Assembly: GCF_003231305.1 (NCBI RefSeq)
Contig: NZ_QKVM01000050.1
Location: 1-47,954 of the forward strand
Reading direction: 5' to 3'
DNA from: Pseudomonas sichuanensis
GTDB taxonomy: Bacteria > Pseudomonadota > Gammaproteobacteria > Pseudomonadales > Pseudomonadaceae
DNA length: 47,954 nt
This document shows positions 24,504 through 33,004 of this stretch, one piece after another (position 1 is the first letter of the stretch; each line of letters opens with the position of its first letter). Under the pieces are notes generated by a model. The model saw nothing but the letters and a program-made list of their open reading frames with translations. It had not been told where the DNA came from and did not search any database. Position numbers and translations under genes: made by a program.

Positions 24504-25082
24504 ATGCTTCCTTTGTTACTGGCTTCCAGCTCCCCCTACCGGCGCGAACTGCTCACCCGCCTGCGCCTGCCCTTCAGCTGGGCAAGCCCCGATCTAGACG
24601 AGCAGCGACTGGCCGATGAGCCCGCCGTCGAACTGGTTCGCCGCCTGGCCCGGCAAAAAGCCGAAGCGCTCGCGAACAGCCACCCGAGGCATCTGATCAT
24701 CGGCTCTGACCAGGTTGCGGTGCTCGGTGAGCAGATTCTCGGCAAGCCTCATACCTTCGAACGCGCCTGCGAGCAACTACTGGAAGCGAGCGGCCAGCAG
24801 GTCACCTTCCTCACCGGCCTGGCACTGCTCAACAGCACCACCGGCCAGTGCCAGGTCGATTGCGTGCCATTCACGGTCACCATGCGCGAATTGGATCGGG
24901 CGCACGTGGAGCGTTACGTGCAGGCCGAGCAGCCGCTGGATTGCGCAGGCAGCTTCAAAGCGGAGGGGCTGGGTGTAAGCCTGTTCCAGAGCACCCACGG
25001 CTGCGACGCCACGAGCCTGATCGGGCTGCCGCTGATTCGGTTGGTGGATATGCTGCACAAGGAAGGCGTGCAGGTACCCTGA
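24504..25082 (+). CDS. Maf-family nucleotide pyrophosphatase (YceF type)
   Basis: House-cleaning hydrolase that splits non-canonical nucleoside triphosphates; the YceF subgroup prefers 7-methyl-GTP. The 192-residue product has the LLLASSSPYRRELLTRL N-terminal motif, GSDQVAVLGEQILGKP near residue 70 and the DCAGSFKAEGLGVSLF motif near residue 150. All three are part of the Maf active site. ATG 24504 has a CAGGAG site 7 bp upstream; an earlier in-frame ATG at 24468 lacks one. It is divergent from yceD, and its 3' end meets a REP pair. Confidence 0.92.
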   Translation: MLPLLLASSSPYRRELLTRLRLPFSWASPDLDEQRLADEPAVELVRRLARQKAEALANSHPRHLIIGSDQVAVLGEQILGKPHTFERACEQLLEASGQQVTFLTGLALLNSTTGQCQVDCVPFTVTMRELDRAHVERYVQAEQPLDCAGSFKAEGLGVSLFQSTHGCDATSLIGLPLIRLVDMLHKEGVQVP

Positions 25083-25086
25083 AACG

Positions 25087-25146
25087 CATCGCGGGGCAAG
25101 CCCGCTCCCACGAGCCAATTCGTGGGAGCGGGCTTGCCCCGCGATG
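25087..25146. repeat. REP inverted pair
   Basis: CATCGCGGGGCAAGCCCGCT plus CCCACGA (from 25087) faces its near-perfect reverse complement (25120-25146) across a 7-nt loop. It lies between the convergent maf and sppA genes and can fold into a stem of about 26 bp. Confidence 0.93.
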
Positions 25147-25166
25147 AATGCCGCGCCGACTTCAGA

Positions 25167-26150
25167 TCAGCGCAACGAAGGCCCCTGGAAGCCCATGTAC
25201 AGGGCCAACCGCTCGGCCACACTGGCACCGATACGCTTGGAGAAACGATCGAACGGCGACTCCTGCACGGTGAAATCCACCAACTCTTTCTCGCCGATGA
25301 TCTCGCGAGCCACATAGCTGGCACTGCCCAACCCATCCACCAGCCCCAGCTCCTTGGCCTGCTCGCCGGACCAGATCAAACCACTGAACAACTCAGGATG
25401 ATCCTTGTCCTTGAGGCGCTCACCCCTACCCTGCTTGACCATGGCGATGAACTGGCGATGCGTGGTATCCAGCACCCCCTGCCAGAACGCGGTCTCTTCC
25501 GGTTTCTGCGGCGAGAACGGATCGAGGAAGGCCTTATGCTCACCCGCGGTGTAGGTGCGGCGCTCAACGCCCAGCTTGTCCATGGCGCCGACGAAGCCAT
25601 AACCGGCGGCAGTCACGCCAATGGAGCCGACCAGGCTGGCCTTGTCGGCATAGATCTCATCGGCGGCACTGGCGATGTAGTAAGCGCCGGAGGCACCCAG
25701 ATCGGTAATCACCGCATACAGCTTGATGGCTGGATATTCAGCGCGCAGGCGGCGAATTTCGTCATAGATGTAGCCCGACTGAACCGGGCTGCCGCCAGGA
25801 CTGTTGATACGCAGCACCACACCCTTGGTTTTCGAGTCCTTGAATGCCTCACGCAGGCTCTTGACGATATTGTCGGCGCTGGCAGGCTCCTGATCGGCGA
25901 TCATCCCGCGCACCTCGACCAGCGCCGTGTGGTTGGCACTGCGCGACGCAGCCTTGTCCACGTCCAGCAGCGGCGTGAACAGAACCAGCATGCCGAACAG
26001 GTAGACGAAGGTCAGCAACTTGAAAAAGATGCCCCAACGCCGCGCCCGGCGCTGCTCCTGGACGCCTGCCAGCAGCGTCTTCTCCAGCAGCTTCCAGCTC
26101 TTGCGCTCTTCGTTGTCTTCGGACTCGGGTGCCTTCCACTCGTCAGCCAT
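25167..26150 (-). CDS. sppA: Signal peptide peptidase SppA (short 36K type)
   Basis: Inner-membrane serine protease that degrades released signal peptides. The 327-residue product has one membrane span (about residues 45-65), then the ClpP-like fold with NSPGGSPVQSGYIYDEI near residue 130. The SGAYYIASAADEIYADKASLVGSIGV block near residue 165 holds the Ser and Lys typical of the dyad. ATG 26150 has an AGGTGA site; a GTG two codons upstream is possible. It follows the HAD gene by 2 bp, so the two are coupled. Confidence 0.93.
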   Translation of the reverse strand: MADEWKAPESEDNEERKSWKLLEKTLLAGVQEQRRARRWGIFFKLLTFVYLFGMLVLFTPLLDVDKAASRSANHTALVEVRGMIADQEPASADNIVKSLREAFKDSKTKGVVLRINSPGGSPVQSGYIYDEIRRLRAEYPAIKLYAVITDLGASGAYYIASAADEIYADKASLVGSIGVTAAGYGFVGAMDKLGVERRTYTAGEHKAFLDPFSPQKPEETAFWQGVLDTTHRQFIAMVKQGRGERLKDKDHPELFSGLIWSGEQAKELGLVDGLGSASYVAREIIGEKELVDFTVQESPFDRFSKRIGASVAERLALYMGFQGPSLR

Positions 26151-26152
26151 GC

Positions 26153-26833
26153 TCACCTACCCTGGAAATTGAGTTGCGCGCCATTGGCCAGCCATTCGCG
26201 CAATTGAGAGAAATGTTCGATGCACACTTGCGGCCCGAACTCGGCCAAGGCCTGCAGCGGCATCGCGCCATAACCGACCGCCACCGAGTGCATGCCTGCA
26301 TTGCTGGCCATCTGCAGATCGAATGCCGAATCGCCGACCATCAGCGCCCGCCCCGGCTCGACCCGGCAATGGGCGAGGATTTCTTCGAGCATCAACGGGT
26401 GCGGCTTGCCACGGGTCTCGTCGGCGCCGCGAGTGATATCGAAGTAACCCTCCCAGCCGTTGGCCTTGAGCACCCGATCCAGCCCGCGACGCGCCTTGCC
26501 GGTGGCCACCGCCAGGCGATAGCCCTCGGCACGGAAGGCCTCGAGGGATTCGACCACCCCCTCGAACAGCGGCGAAGGCTGCTGATCCAGCGCCATGTAG
26601 ACATCGGCGTAATGCTGACGGAAAGCCTGCACCTGCAAGGCATCCAGGTGCGGATACAGCGTGGCGATCGCCTCGTCCAATGCCAGGCCGATGATGCCCT
26701 TGATGGCCTCATCGCTGCTTGGCGCCTCACCGGCGCGCCCGGCCGCCACATTCATGGCCTCGACGATACGCCCGATGGAATCGGCCAAGGTGCCGTCCCA
26801 GTCGAAGATCAGCAGCTCGTAACGCTTGTTCAT
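26153..26833 (-). CDS. HAD-IA family hydrolase (Gph/PGP-like)
   Basis: Cytoplasmic phosphatase of the haloacid dehalogenase superfamily with an inserted helical cap. The 226-residue product has motif I FDWDGTLADS (nucleophile Asp near residue 11), motif II in AVATGKAR near residue 110, the motif III Lys in GKPHPLMLEEIL near residue 145, and motif IV MVGDSAFDLQMA near residue 175. Relatives hydrolyse phosphoglycolate or other small phosphates; the substrate is not fixed by sequence. It is 3 bp after rluC and 2 bp before sppA, forming a three-gene unit. Confidence 0.92.
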   Translation of the reverse strand: MNKRYELLIFDWDGTLADSIGRIVEAMNVAAGRAGEAPSSDEAIKGIIGLALDEAIATLYPHLDALQVQAFRQHYADVYMALDQQPSPLFEGVVESLEAFRAEGYRLAVATGKARRGLDRVLKANGWEGYFDITRGADETRGKPHPLMLEEILAHCRVEPGRALMVGDSAFDLQMASNAGMHSVAVGYGAMPLQALAEFGPQVCIEHFSQLREWLANGAQLNFQGR

Positions 26834-26836
26834 AGG

Positions 26837-27793
26837 TCAGGTCGCGCTCAGGCGCTCCACGGTCTTGGCCCACACTTCATCCACAGGTGCCTCGAGCTTG
26901 AGCTCACCGCCATCAGGCAGCGGCACAGTGAGTTGATAGGCATGCAGGAACAGGCGCTTGCCGCCCAGCTCACGAATCTCGCGGCTGAAATCTTCATCGC
27001 CGTATTTGCTGTCACCGGCGATCATGTGCCCGGCATGCAGGGTGTGCACACGAATCTGGTGGGTGCGACCGGTAATCGGCCGAGCCTCGACGATGGTGGC
27101 GAATTCGCCGAAACGGCGCAGCACGCGGAACATCGTCAACGCCTCCTTGCCTTCGTCATTCACCTCGACCATGCGCTCGCCCGAACGCAGGTTGCTCTTG
27201 AGCAACGGCGCGTTGACCTGCTTCTTCGCGGTCGGCCAATGGCCGCGCACCAGCGCCATGTAGCGCTTGTCCACGCCATCGCCGCGCAGGGCGGCATGCA
27301 GGTGGCGCAGCATGCTGCGCTTCTTGGCGATCATCAGCAGGCCCGAGGTATCGCGATCCAGGCGATGCACCAGTTCCAGCTCCTTGGCGTCAGGGCGCAA
27401 CTGGCGCAGCGCCTCGATCACCCCGAAACTCAAACCGCTGCCGCCATGCACGGCAATACCGGATGGCTTGTTCATCACGATCAGCGCCTTGTCTTCGTAG
27501 ACGATGGCGGCCTCCAGGCGCTGCAGCAGCCCTTGGGCCACAGGTGCTGGCTCGTCGCGCTCAGGCAGGCGCACAGGCGGCACGCGGACGATATCGCCAG
27601 CCTGCAGCTTGTATTCAGGTTTGATCCGCCCTTTGTTGACCCGTACCTCACCCTTGCGCAGGATGCGGTAGACCAAGGTTTTGGGCACGCCCTTGAGGGC
27701 CGTGATGAGGAAATTGTCGATGCGTTGGCCGGCAAGCTCCGGCGCGACTTCGATCAGCTGTACGCCGGAAGTCGGAGGGGTATTGGTCGTCAT
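26837..27793 (-). CDS. rluC: 23S rRNA pseudouridine synthase (955/2504/2580)
   Basis: Converts three uridines of 23S rRNA to pseudouridine. The 318-residue product has an N-terminal S4 RNA-binding domain (QRIDNFLITALKGVPKTLVYRILRKGEVRVNKGRIKP, about residues 20-60). The catalytic RluA-type domain follows, with the essential Asp in HRLDRDTSGLLMIAK near residue 150 and GRTHQIRVH near residue 235. The start is ATG 27793 (MTTNTPPTSG); an upstream open frame to 28018 is not part of the family. It is divergent from rne, as in other Pseudomonas. Confidence 0.96.
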   Translation of the reverse strand: MTTNTPPTSGVQLIEVAPELAGQRIDNFLITALKGVPKTLVYRILRKGEVRVNKGRIKPEYKLQAGDIVRVPPVRLPERDEPAPVAQGLLQRLEAAIVYEDKALIVMNKPSGIAVHGGSGLSFGVIEALRQLRPDAKELELVHRLDRDTSGLLMIAKKRSMLRHLHAALRGDGVDKRYMALVRGHWPTAKKQVNAPLLKSNLRSGERMVEVNDEGKEALTMFRVLRRFGEFATIVEARPITGRTHQIRVHTLHAGHMIAGDSKYGDEDFSREIRELGGKRLFLHAYQLTVPLPDGGELKLEAPVDEVWAKTVERLSAT

Positions 27794-27821
27794 GGCGGGA
27801 TCATAACAATTTTTTATGGAA

Positions 27822-27850
27822 TTGAAGCACTTAATCATAACTGCTATAGT
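27822..27850 (+). promoter_or_regulatory. rne: Sigma-70 promoter of rne
   Basis: TTGAAG (27822-27827) and TATAGT (27845-27850) are 17 bp apart. An AT-rich stretch like an UP element precedes them. The start site would be near 27857, leaving a leader of about 745 nt. Confidence 0.75.
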
Positions 27851-28601
27851 CGCGAACGCCGCCAAAAGCGGCAGGCCAGTGATACCAGGCGCTACGCCGG
27901 TTCCTGACCTTCGCAATTCTCCAGGACGCGAGGCCGTCCTACGGGGTTTTCGCCAGTTTAAACAAATGCCTGGAATCGCCACCAGCGCTGTGTAGAGAAG
28001 ACCGAAGAAAAACGACAAGCGCGGTGTTCCACCTGCTTACCGAACCTTTTTCGCCGCACCTCTGCCCGCCAGTCGCTTCCACGCAACGCCCGGCGAATGC
28101 TTCGGAAATACCTGCCTTGGACATAAATGGCGCCAGCGCGGTACCCGCGCTGACGAAAAATGCAACCCGTTGCGGATTCAGCGCGCGGCAGCACCCGAAT
28201 TATCAGGGATACGTGCAGGGTGGAGATGCACAGCCCTCGGACCGTGTAGCACCGCGTCCGGCCACCGCCCCACTGAACGGGCGATGAGCGGATAAGGTCC
28301 TGAACAGACGCTCTAGCGGCGTCCACGGCTGACGGTTGATTCCTCCTCCTGTCATGAGTGCACGAGGCCTGTCTGGCTGATTCGGCTATCGATGAACGTC
28401 GATTCGAACACCTAAGGGGCTCGTTGACACCACAGCGAACAGGACGCGTCGTCGCGACAACGGCAGGCTGGGCAACCGGCTGGTGCCGAACGTTGCTCGA
28501 CACGGGGGTGGCCCGCCACCCTTTGCGCACCTTGGCACCGACCCAGATACGTCGTGTGTGCCGAACGCCGTTTCCGGCAGCCCGGAAACCGACGGTACAA
28601 C
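27851..28601 (+). promoter_or_regulatory. Long 5' leader of rne
   Basis: About 750 bases without a supported gene. They contain several GC-rich inverted repeats (for example CGCCAAAAGCGG-type and CGGACC/GGTCCG-like segments) and no conserved reading frame that I recognise. Autoregulation of RNase E through its own 5' UTR is established in E. coli, and a distinct structured leader motif upstream of rne has been described in Pseudomonadales. That this leader carries such an element is an inference from position and length. Confidence 0.6.
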
Positions 28602-31600
28602 ATGAAAAGAATGCTGATTAACGCAACTCAACCCGAAGAGTTGCGTGTAGCCCTGGTAGACGGCCAACGCCTCTACGACCTGGACATCGAGTCCGGCGCG
28701 CGCGAGCAGAAAAAGGCCAACATCTACAAAGGCAAGATCACCCGCATCGAGCCAAGCCTCGAAGCCGCCTTCGTCGACTTCGGCTCCGAACGTCACGGCT
28801 TCCTGCCACTCAAGGAAATTTCCCGCGAATACTTCAAGAAGACCCCCGAAGGCCGGGTCAACATCAAGGAAGTACTGAGCGAAGGCCAGGAAGTCATCGT
28901 CCAGGTCGAGAAGGAAGAGCGCGGCAACAAAGGCGCCGCCCTGACCACCTTCATCAGCCTGGCTGGCCGTTACCTGGTGCTGATGCCCAACAACCCGCGT
29001 GCCGGCGGCATCTCCCGCCGCATCGAAGGCGAAGAGCGCAACGAACTGCGTGAAGCCCTCAACGGCCTGACCGTCCCTGGCGACATGGGCCTGATCGTGC
29101 GCACCGCAGGCCTTGGCCGCAGCAGCGAAGAAATGCAGTGGGACCTCGACTACCTGCTGCAGCTGTGGACCGCCATCAAGGAAGCCTCGCTGGACCGCTC
29201 CGCGCCGTTCCTGATCTACCAGGAAAGCAACGTCATCATCCGCGCGATCCGCGACTACCTGCGCCAGGACATCGGCGAAGTGCTGATCGACAGCATCGAC
29301 GCCCAGGAAGAAGCCCTGACCTTCATCCGCCAGGTGATGCCGCAGTACGCCAGCAAGGTCAAGCTGTACGAAGACAGCGTCCCGTTGTTCAACCGCTTCC
29401 AGATCGAAAGCCAGATCGAAACCGCCTTCCAGCGCGTTGTCGACCTGCCGTCCGGCGGCTCGATCGTCATCGACCCGACCGAGGCCCTGGTGTCCATCGA
29501 CATCAACTCGGCGCGCGCCACCAAAGGCAGCGACATCGAAGAAACCGCCCTGCAGACCAACCTGGAAGCGGCCGAAGAAATCGCCCGCCAGCTGCGCCTG
29601 CGTGACATCGGCGGCCTGATCGTCATCGACTTCATCGACATGACCCCGGCCAAGAACCAGCGCGCCGTCGAAGAGCGCGTGCGTGAATGCCTGGAAGCCG
29701 ACCGCGCCCGCGTTCAGGTTGGCCGCATCTCGCGTTTCGGCCTGCTGGAAATGTCCCGTCAGCGCCTGCGCCCATCGCTGGGTGAAAGCAGCGGCATCGT
29801 CTGCCCACGCTGCTCCGGCACCGGCATCATCCGTGACGTCGAGTCGCTGTCGCTGGCCATCCTGCGCCTGATCGAAGAAGAAGCGCTGAAAGACCGTACC
29901 GCCGAGGTACGTGCCCAGGTACCGATCCCGGTCGCCGCTTTCCTGCTCAACGAGAAACGCAACTCGATCACCAAGATCGAACTGCGCACTCGCGCGCGCA
30001 TCATCATCCTGCCGAACGATCACCTGGAAACACCGCACTTCGAAGTCCAGCGCCTGCGCGACGACAACCCGGAAGTGCTGAACAACCAGTCCAGCTACGA
30101 GATCGCAGCCTCCGAAACCGAAGAAGCGCCGCAGCCGACCGCCACCCGCACCCTGGTTCGCCAGGAAGCTGCGGTCAAGACCGCTCCGGCCCGCGCCAAC
30201 GCTCCTGTGCCTAGCACGGAAGAAGCCCAGCCTGCCGCAGCACCGGCAGCCGCAGCCGCCCCTAGCGTGCCAGAGCCAAGCCTGTTCAAAGGCCTGGTGA
30301 AGTCGCTGGTCAGCCTGTTCGCCGGCAAGGAAGAACCTGTCGCCGCACCGGTCGCCACCACCGAGAAGCCGGCCGCCGAGCGCACTCCGCGCAACGAGGA
30401 GCGCCGCAACGGTCGCCAGCAGAGCCGCAACCGCAATGGCCGTCGCGACGAGGAGCGCAAGCCGCGCGAAGAACGCGCCGAGCGTGCCCCGCGCGAAGAG
30501 CGCCAACCACGCGAAGAGCGTGCCCCTCGCGAGGAGCGCGCCCCACGTGAAGAGCGTGCACCGCGTGAAGAACGCGCACCACGCCAGCCGCGTGATGACC
30601 GCCGTGGCAACCGTGAAGAACGTGTACGCGAACTGCGCGAGCCACTGGACGCCGCACCGGCTGCCCGCGAAGAGCGCCAGCCGCGTGAAGAGCGTGCACC
30701 GCGTGAAGAGCGCGTAGCCCGTGAAGAGCGTGCTCCTCGCGAAGAACGCGCACCACGTGAAGAGCGTGCTCCACGCGAAGAACGTGCAGCGCGCGAAGAA
30801 CGTACTCCACGTGAAGAGCGTGCACCGCGTGAAGAACGCGCACCGCGCGAAGAGCGCCAACCTCGCCCACCGCGTGAAGAGCGCCAGCCGCGCCCTGACG
30901 AGCAGGTTGCTGAGCAGGCTGCCGAGCTCAACGAAGAGCAACTGCCGAACGAAGAGCTGCTGCAGGACGAGCAGGAAGGCGCCGATGGCGAGCGTCCGCG
31001 CCGTCGCTCCCGCGGCCAGCGCCGTCGCAGCAACCGTCGTGAACGTCAGCGCAACGCCGATGGCGAGCTGATCGAAGGCGGCGACGACGAAGCCGGCGAA
31101 GAACAGCAGCCACAACAGCACCAGGCCACCGCGCTGGGCGCCGAACTGGCCGCTGGCATCGCTGTCACCGCCGCCGTCGCCACCAGCAACATCAGCGCCG
31201 ACGCCGAAGCCCAGGCCAACCAGCAGGCCGAACGCGCCAGCGCCGATGTCGCCGAAGCCCAGGTTGAAAGCAGCGAAGTGGTCCAGGTTGCCGAGCAAGC
31301 CGAGGCCATCGCGATCGCTCCCGTGGTCGAGCAGCCGGTCAGCGAGCCTGTAGTTGCCGCCGAGCCGAGCTTCGAACCCGCTGTTGAAGTGGCACCACAG
31401 CCAGTGATCGAAGAAGCGGCTGCCGAGCAGGTGGCTGTCGTGATCGAAGCTGAACCGGTCGTGGAGGCTCCAGCAGTGGAAGCCGCCGAGATCGAGCCAG
31501 CGCCGGTCGCCGAAGTGGCTGAAGTTCAGGCTCCGGCTGCCTTCGAAGCGGCCCCGGCCGTCGAGGCCCAGGCTGTTGAAGTACAGGCTGAAGTGGTCGA

Positions 31601-31832
31601 AGCGCCGGCTGCCGAACCGGCTCCAGTGGTTGCCGAGCAGGCGCCTGCCGAAGTCGAAGCCGTGGTCGAGCCGGCCCCTGTCATGCTGCCGAACGGCCGC
31701 GCGCCGAACGACCCGCGTGAAGTGCGCCGCCGCAAGCGCGAAGCCGAAGCAGCCGCTGCTGCCCTGGCTGCCGCCCAGGCCGCCCCAGCCCTGGAAACCA
31801 CCGAAGACGAGCACAAGCCTCATCACGGTTGA
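28602..31832 (+). CDS. rne: Ribonuclease E
   Basis: Essential endoribonuclease for mRNA turnover and rRNA/tRNA maturation; it scaffolds the RNA degradosome at the inner membrane. The 1076-residue product has an S1 domain (about residues 35-120) and a 5'-sensor region. The catalytic aspartates are D300 (SIDIN) and D343 (VIDFIDM). The zinc-link CPRC is at C401/C404. After residue 520 the scaffold is disordered: an Arg/Glu/Pro repeat block (about residues 621-765) and an Ala/Glu/Val-rich acidic part. It ends in a conserved basic segment (NDPREVRRRKREAEAA). ATG 28602 gives the family start MKRMLINATQPEELRVA. A strong terminator follows. Confidence 0.98.
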   Translation: MKRMLINATQPEELRVALVDGQRLYDLDIESGAREQKKANIYKGKITRIEPSLEAAFVDFGSERHGFLPLKEISREYFKKTPEGRVNIKEVLSEGQEVIVQVEKEERGNKGAALTTFISLAGRYLVLMPNNPRAGGISRRIEGEERNELREALNGLTVPGDMGLIVRTAGLGRSSEEMQWDLDYLLQLWTAIKEASLDRSAPFLIYQESNVIIRAIRDYLRQDIGEVLIDSIDAQEEALTFIRQVMPQYASKVKLYEDSVPLFNRFQIESQIETAFQRVVDLPSGGSIVIDPTEALVSIDINSARATKGSDIEETALQTNLEAAEEIARQLRLRDIGGLIVIDFIDMTPAKNQRAVEERVRECLEADRARVQVGRISRFGLLEMSRQRLRPSLGESSGIVCPRCSGTGIIRDVESLSLAILRLIEEEALKDRTAEVRAQVPIPVAAFLLNEKRNSITKIELRTRARIIILPNDHLETPHFEVQRLRDDNPEVLNNQSSYEIAASETEEAPQPTATRTLVRQEAAVKTAPARANAPVPSTEEAQPAAAPAAAAAPSVPEPSLFKGLVKSLVSLFAGKEEPVAAPVATTEKPAAERTPRNEERRNGRQQSRNRNGRRDEERKPREERAERAPREERQPREERAPREERAPREERAPREERAPRQPRDDRRGNREERVRELREPLDAAPAAREERQPREERAPREERVAREERAPREERAPREERAPREERAAREERTPREERAPREERAPREERQPRPPREERQPRPDEQVAEQAAELNEEQLPNEELLQDEQEGADGERPRRRSRGQRRRSNRRERQRNADGELIEGGDDEAGEEQQPQQHQATALGAELAAGIAVTAAVATSNISADAEAQANQQAERASADVAEAQVESSEVVQVAEQAEAIAIAPVVEQPVSEPVVAAEPSFEPAVEVAPQPVIEEAAAEQVAVVIEAEPVVEAPAVEAAEIEPAPVAEVAEVQAPAAFEAAPAVEAQAVEVQAEVVEAPAAEPAPVVAEQAPAEVEAVVEPAPVMLPNGRAPNDPREVRRRKREAEAAAAALAAAQAAPALETTEDEHKPHHG
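30463..30894 (+). repeat. In-gene 15-bp tandem repeat coding for REERAP-type units
   Basis: The codons for R-E-E-R-A-P (and Q-P, T-P or A-A variants) repeat about 20 times in two blocks, split by a unique insert (DDRRGNREERVRELREPLDAAPAA). Units differ mostly at synonymous sites (cgtgaagag, cgcgaagaa), so the array is old enough to have diverged at DNA level while the peptide was kept. Confidence 0.85.
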
Positions 31833-31848
31833 TCCCGGTCGCTGAATG

Positions 31849-31884
31849 AAAAAGCCCCGCCAGTGCGAACTGGCGGGGCTTTTT
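31849..31884 (+). terminator. Rho-independent terminator of rne
   Basis: A perfect 15 bp stem (AAAAAGCCCCGCCAG/CTGGCGGGGCTTTTT) closes a 6-nt loop. It lies 16 bp after the stop codon. T-runs on both strands could also serve the convergent murB operon. Confidence 0.96.
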
Positions 31885-31920
31885 CTTTGCCGGGAAAACT
31901 TGGCACCGGCTTCGCCGGTG

Positions 31921-31980
31921 ATCGCGGGGCAAGCCCGCTCCCACGCTACTGTGTACGTGGGAGCGGGCTTGCCCCGCGAT
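31921..31980. repeat. REP inverted pair
   Basis: Two 25 bp arms (31921-31945 and 31956-31980), ATCGCGGGGC... and its exact complement, face each other across a 10-nt loop. A small hairpin (CACCGGCTTCGCCGGTG) precedes them. They lie between the convergent rne and murB genes and closely resemble the pair at 25087. Confidence 0.95.
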
Positions 31981-31984
31981 TGCG

Positions 31985-33004
31985 TCAGTACAGGTTCGGC
32001 TCCATCTCCAACTCCACGCCGAACCGTTCGAGGATATCCGCCTGGATCTTCTGCGCCAGCGCATGCATCTGCGCCCCGCTCGCCTGGCCATAGTTCACCA
32101 GTACCAACGACTGCAAACGATGCACACCGGCATCGCCATCACGATGGCCCTTCCACCCCGCCTGCTCGATCAACCAACCCGCCGCCAGCTTTACCTGGCC
32201 ACCGGCCTGCGGATAAGCCACCACGGTCGGGTAAGCGCTACGAATCTTGTCTGCCAGCTCCACCGTCACCACCGGATTCTTGAAGAAGCTCCCGGCATTG
32301 CCCAGCTCGGCCGGGTCCGGCAGTTTCTCCCGGCGAATACTGCAGATCGCATCACTGATGGCCTGCGCAGTCGGCTGCCCGACGCCCTGCTCGGTCAAAC
32401 GCTGACGCACCGGGCCGTAATCCAGGTGCGCCCGCAACGTCCGGTCAAGGGCAAAACGTACGCGCAGGATCAACCAACGCCCGGGGTTGCGCTTGAACAG
32501 GCTGTCACGGTAGCCGAACGCGCACTCCTGCAGCGTGAAATCGCGCAGCTCGCCGGTCTCTCGATCGAGCGCGGTCAGGCCAGCGAAAACGTCCTTGATC
32601 TCGACCCCATAGGCGCCGACGTTCTGCATCGGCGCGGCCCCCACGGTGCCAGGGATCAGGCTGAGATTTTCCAGCCCGCTCAGGCCTTGTGCCAGGGTCC
32701 ACTGCACGAAGGGATGCCAGGGCTCACCGGCCTCGGCCTCCACCACTACCCGCTCGCCGTCATCGCTGAGCAGGCGCCGGCCACGGCTGGCCATGTGCAG
32801 CACCAGGGCGTCGATGTCGCGGGTCAGCAGCAGGTTGCTGCCACCGCCGATCACCAGCACCGGCACCTGCCGCTCGACGGCCTCGGCCAGGGCCTGGCGG
32901 GCTTCGTCATCGTCATGGGCCTGGGTGAAGTAACGCGCACGCACATCGATGCCGAAGGTGTTGTAGGGCTTGAGCGATACCTGTTGCTGCCACGCCACCG
33001 TCAT
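31985..33004 (-). CDS. murB: UDP-N-acetylenolpyruvoylglucosamine reductase
   Basis: FAD enzyme that reduces enolpyruvyl-UDP-GlcNAc to UDP-N-acetylmuramate with NADPH, in the cytoplasmic phase of peptidoglycan synthesis. The 339-residue type I protein has the FAD motif VIGGGSNLLLT near residue 50, PGTVGAAPMQNVGAYGVEI near residue 110 and the proton-donor serine in GNAGSFFKNPVV near residue 230. It ends with the typical C-terminal ...RFGVELEMEPNLY. Its ATG overlaps the ptpA stop (ATGA). It is the last gene of the envelope operon. Confidence 0.97.
   Translation of the reverse strand: MTVAWQQQVSLKPYNTFGIDVRARYFTQAHDDDEARQALAEAVERQVPVLVIGGGSNLLLTRDIDALVLHMASRGRRLLSDDGERVVVEAEAGEPWHPFVQWTLAQGLSGLENLSLIPGTVGAAPMQNVGAYGVEIKDVFAGLTALDRETGELRDFTLQECAFGYRDSLFKRNPGRWLILRVRFALDRTLRAHLDYGPVRQRLTEQGVGQPTAQAISDAICSIRREKLPDPAELGNAGSFFKNPVVTVELADKIRSAYPTVVAYPQAGGQVKLAAGWLIEQAGWKGHRDGDAGVHRLQSLVLVNYGQASGAQMHALAQKIQADILERFGVELEMEPNLY

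Noticed and set aside
26129..27907. Open frame of 592 codons antisense to the HAD and rluC genes
   Set aside because: It spans two real genes on the other strand and has no domain.
28024..28287. Possible small gene (87 codons) in the rne leader
   Set aside because: No ribosome site, no recognisable motif and codon use unlike the neighbours; the region is better explained as an untranslated leader.
30463..30894. CRISPR-like array
   Set aside because: The repeats are 15 bp, in frame and without spacers; they code for a peptide repeat in RNase E.
28386..31826. Open frame of 1146 codons antisense to rne
   Set aside because: It is a shadow produced by codon bias and the repeat-rich scaffold; the product is Gly/Phe/Ala/Arg-rich without any domain, and the plus strand is a complete RNase E.
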